A DNA stretch of 64,000 bases from Lophius americanus (taxonomy: Eukaryota; Chordata; Actinopteri; Lophiiformes; Lophiidae), in NCBI GenBank assembly GCA_037951165.1, contig JBBDHG010000014.1:23953001-24017000 (forward strand). Direction: 5' to 3'. A program made the position numbers and the translations under genes. Under the pieces are notes generated by a model. The model saw only the letters and a list, made by a program, of their open reading frames with translations. It made no database searches and was not told where the DNA came from. This document shows positions 60,590 to 64,000 of this stretch, piece after piece. Position 1 is the first letter of the stretch; each line of letters opens with the position of its first letter.

Positions 60590-61135
60590 CATGCATAGAC
60601 TCACCTAATAAGAAACGCTTTCACACATGCGTAGACGGTCCACATTCCCGTTCATAAGGTGGTGTTAATGCTTAGGTGAGCTCGGTGCCGACCGCCAAAA
60701 AGCTCGCAGAAGAAAAATATGACAAAGAAATTACTTTTCGCCCATTTAACCATCCAAAAATGTTAAAATATTCAATAGCTGCAATGAAAAAATCTCTCTC
60801 CGATGCATACCGGTACTGTTTTAAAGTCGCCGTATTAAAATCCGTCACGGCACTCAAAAAAACTTAGCGGAGCATTACGTCACGATGCTGGGCAGGCACA
60901 GATACAACTCAAAAAGAAAGAAAGCTTTCCCATACAGCGTTTACATGCAGCGACTGGCTTTCGGAAAGCCTTTCCGAATGGATTTTGACTACCTCCTTGC
61001 AAGGGACTGAAATCTAATTCGGAAAGGTTCTTTCCGTTCTGAAAGGTGTGTTTACATGCAGCATTATCCCCCCGATTAGACATCTTTTACGAATCTAATC
61101 TGAATTAGGCTGTCCATGTAAACCCACCTATTGCT
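60590..61135. mobile_element. possible non-autonomous element with TTTACATG motifs
   Basis: GTTTACATGCAGC occurs twice (about 60939 and 61050). The right end is CATGTAAACCCACCTA, and the left side carries CACATGCATAGACTCACCTA. There is a short hairpin GGCTTTCGGAAAGCC at about 60956. The 63-codon frame inside (60676-60867, lysine-rich) has no known motif. This looks like a decayed MITE; the ends are guessed. Confidence 0.3.
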
Positions 61136-61805
61136 GACATGGGTCTAACATGCTACTTTGGAAAGAGTAGATTATCTTTTAATGAAGAAGAAAATAGCCA
61201 CCATAGATCCGAATACAATCATATTGCATAGATTTACAGTAACCTAAAGATGGACAAAATGCTACTATATGAACCACAGATGGTACATATGATTTAATTA
61301 TGTTCCCTGACTGAATTGCTCGTCTTTCTTTAGAGGGTTTAAGTACTATGGAGTGGTTGGCCATGCATGCAGAAGTAGTAATGAAGCAGCAGTTGTTAAC
61401 GTTAGGGTCCCGTGATAATGGGGCTGAGCTTTCCTTCTATTTTCGTCTCTCGTAACTTCACTGTAACACTGTTCATTAATCTTGTTTAGCGAATTTATCT
61501 ATGCTCTTGTTGACAATGTAATACCTGGGCCAAGAAAAGCCCTGATTAGAATCAGAGTGTAAACATCCATTTACAGAATAAGGGACAGAAGCGGACTCCT
61601 TAACGAGATCAGATACCTAGAATGTCTGGATTGTACGTGTGTAATAAAGTGATACAGCAAGATATTGGAATAAAATCTGTTTGTGCAGTTGATGGCAGAA
61701 GTAGCCACGGATATCCCACTAGGACAAGCAAAGCAAGAGGGAGAGCAGAAGATGGGTAATACATGCCATTTAAATGCTGTAGTCTTTTTCTTTTATCTCT
61801 TACTC
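61136..61805. other. unassigned sequence
   Basis: No gene or named repeat recognised. Confidence 0.5.
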
Positions 61806-61832
61806 TATATATATATATATATATATATATAC
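61806..61832 (+). repeat. (TA)n microsatellite
   Basis: About 13 TA units, with a second short run at 61842-61853. Confidence 0.95.
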
Positions 61833-61867
61833 TGTGTGCTTTATATATATATATGTGTATATCTTCC

Positions 61868-61980
61868 TCTTATTTGTCTTTCGGCTGTTCCCCTCAAGTG
61901 TCATCACAGAAGATAATTTTTCCATCCATAGGCTGTATATGAAAAATAGAAAAAATACACATGGATTACCATTTTTATAC

Positions 61981-62029
<49 letters not shown>

Positions 62030-62360
62030 CACCATAACTATAGCAAACAAGAGGGGACATAGCTTATCTTCGGTACAGTCCCACCTCCACCTTGAAACCA
62101 TGAGTCATTCTCACTGACTCAGCGTCAGTCACACCTCACTGCTGTTATGGTACTCTCATCCATATCCTGTACCACTCTAACAAACCTTTGTTACTCCACA
62201 CTTCCTTATGCAATACCACAATTCTTCTTCGATGTGCGGTTCATCAGCTTTATATCTCTGTAGTTGCTGCAGCTCTGCATATCAGCCTTGTTCTTGAAAA
62301 TCGACACCAGAACACTTTAACTCCATTCGTCAGGCATCCTCTCACTCTCTAATGATTTTT
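61868..62360 (-). pseudogene. RTE-type LINE fragment, broken
   Basis: On the minus strand, 62360-62040 contains a reversed GAGGATGCCTGACGAATGG, CAAGAACAAGGCTGATATGC and CTGCAGCAACTACAGAGATA. It then has GTATTGCATAAGGAAGTGTG, TACAGGATATGGATGAG and a peptide ending CPLLFAIVMVY (62101-62040). This is the reverse transcriptase region of a fish RTE-like LINE with an internal deletion near 62230. The TA repeat at 61987 follows directly after the LLFAIVM motif. Beyond it, TCTTTCGGCTGTTCCCCTC (61878-61896) looks like this LINE's 3' region. Stops and gaps throughout. Confidence 0.65.
61987..62022 (+). repeat. (TA)n microsatellite inside the LINE relic
   Basis: About 18 TA units, placed exactly where the reverse-transcriptase similarity stops. 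Confidence 0.95.
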
Positions 62361-63214
62361 ATTTTCAGCTGAAAGTGCTGCAAAAAAACATAGTTATGAA
62401 TATTCGATTCCATTTATTCAAAGAGAGACCCCTAAATCTCACACACTGCACCTTTAATTTTATATTTTCTGTCTGTTCATAGTGATATTGAAATGTAATT
62501 CAAAGTCAAAAGGCACATTTTTATTATGAGGTATTTCATCACTTTGTCTTACTCATATATCAGATATTCAGATTGATTCTTTTCATAAAATGACTCCAGA
62601 AAGGCTTTGGAATTTTTTCCTCACATTTTGCTTTTAATATTTCTTCTTTTCAGTTTTTTGACATTCACCTTAACCAAAGATGTACAAATTTTGTGAGAAA
62701 AGCCAAATTGCTTATTAAATTTGGCTTGCATTCAGCCTGTTATCTAGGTTGCATCACAGATAATAGCTAATTAAGTAGCTGTGTCTCCTGGAAATATATT
62801 TCATATAACTGAAATTGATCAAAGATTATGTTTCCTTTAGACATATATTTGCTGTTGCAGATTAGTGATGCATAAATCATTCCTAGGAGACACGAACAAA
62901 GTAACACTATTTAAACCAACCTATTTTTTACGTAAATGCACAGTCACTGACGTTTTTCTGATTGATTATTCTTTCTTGCTATTTTAACTGAAACTAAATT
63001 TTCAGTAAGCACACATCGTCCAATGGTAAGCAGGAGTCCATTGATGTTCCACCCAAAGAGCATCCAGCTTTATTTTCACCATCTATGTACACATAGATGA
63101 ATAGTTGAGCAGTTGGAGAGGACACCCCTCTGAGAAACATTCACAATCAACTAAGGAAAAATCCTGTGGTGTGGGCAACTACCATAATATTATATATGTA
63201 TTATATATTATATC
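62361..63214. other. unassigned AT-rich sequence
   Basis: No gene or named repeat recognised. Confidence 0.5.
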
Positions 63215-63545
63215 CCGGAAAGCCAGGGATATAATGGAATTGTCACTGCTTCTACATCCGCAGATCCCCTGTACTAACACGTTAACTAAAAAATAATTTG
63301 ATGGATTGTTTTCACATTTTTTACCCTCATAGACCTTAGCATGAGGAAGAACTGGATTTAATTTGAGAAATGGCTAACTTTTATTTAAGACAATAGGGGG
63401 AGCTTTATCACCAAACATTTTCGGGCTCTTATTACTGAACCGTTGGTCCAATTTTGTCCAAATTTAGTGCGTTTAAATTCCCCCACAGACATTGATCTTG
63501 TATACAAATTTAGCACTTATAGTTCCCCTAGGATTGGTTTAAATC
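63215..63545 (+). repeat. family A repeat copy
   Basis: Terminus GGGATATAATGGAATTGTC, then CATCCGCAGATCC, GTTAACTAAAAAATAATTTG, GAGGAAGAACTGGATTTAAT, GGGGGAGCTTTATCACCAAA and GTCCAATTTTGTCCAAATTT. Single unit; the 3' part is missing. Confidence 0.8.
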
Positions 63546-64000
63546 CCATCTCTCTGGAAAAATTATTTAAAATTTAATCATAAAGACTGATTGACACTGC
63601 AACCATGTGAATTGTTTTGGTGCAATTCTATATTTTGTATTTTAACAGAGTTTATTTCATAGTATGTATTATTCCTTGGAGGATAAGGTGATAAAAAGAT
63701 GGACATTTCAACAGTATATCTCACTACTACTGTAAAGAACAAACTCTGAACACTGGAATTATCATTTAGGACTATATAATTTTTTTTCTTTTAAAAAGCA
63801 TATCATGTCAAACCTTTATTACAAATTCATGTTACAAGACCCTTAAAAAATACCAACTTCGACATTTTGATCAATCTAAACAAAACTTTTCATAAAATGC
63901 TAATAACCATACTTGACTTCATGTTTTTTTTCCCTTGTACTGACTCCTACGGCTTTAACCAGGAAGCCAAGTCCCAAATTCCCTGCACATTATAATGGTA
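63546..64000. other. unassigned sequence
   Basis: No gene or named repeat recognised. Confidence 0.5.

Overview
The window looks like non-coding DNA from a ray-finned fish, most likely a teleost. The basis is its repeat content. I can recognise a tRNA-derived SINE of a type common in teleosts, L2-type and RTE-type LINE fragments, a decayed Tc1-like transposase, a piece of the '...ATAATGTTATGG...' MITE, a TTTACTGTAAA-rich repeat, a very common teleost dispersed repeat ('GGAGCCTATCCCAGC ... TTTTTGG.CTGTGGGAGGAA'), and long CA, TATC and TA microsatellites. I see no bacterial or organelle gene, no operon, no rRNA and no intact tRNA. No complete protein-coding gene is visible, so the window is either a gene desert or part of a very long intron.

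The main structure is one dispersed repeat family, called family A here, with about 20 copies on both strands making up roughly one eighth of the window. Its order is: a terminal piece (GGGATATTATGGAATCGCC, then CGCCGC-rich, then CAGATCCTTTG); then one to three tandem units of about 150-400 bp (ATAACTCAAAAACTATTTCATGG; GAGGAAGAACTGGATTGATTTTGG; CTAGGGGGAGCTTTATCTCC; AATTTGGTGCATATGAATC; GAGGAGATCTATCTTGTATA); then a 3' part (CAATCAGGGGGATTGCTTG ... CCCTTGCTGTCAGGGAC). I could not match it to a named family. One locus (23.2-25.0 kb) is a 1.8-kb tail-to-tail inverted pair, and two others are head-to-head inverted fragments. One copy carries a second transposon with a 13-bp target duplication, and another sits inside a dead Tc1 element.

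Layout: 0-3 kb is repeat-rich (family A, common teleost repeat, L2 end). 3-9 kb is mostly unassigned, with a promoter-like CpG patch at 5.15-5.34 kb. 9.3-11.9 kb holds two family A copies around the best exon-like open frame (10.23-10.60 kb, minus strand). 12-18 kb is AT-rich, with two adjacent near-perfect hairpins at 15.7 kb and a possible solo LTR at 17.8-18.2 kb. 20.18 kb has a second exon-like frame. 23-25 kb is the inverted family A pair. 27-49 kb is low-density sequence with many family A copies and CA repeats. 49-56.5 kb is a nested-transposon area (SINE, foldback element, L2 LINE, Tc1, large TATC/TGTC array). 59.6-60.0 kb is a frameshifted coding-like stretch. 61.8-62.4 kb is an RTE-type LINE fragment with TA repeats. 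The last 0.8 kb holds another family A copy.

Nothing here forms a working gene system. The most useful leads are the family A repeat, the two exon-like frames, and the 15.7-kb hairpin pair. All calls are by eye, without database searches.
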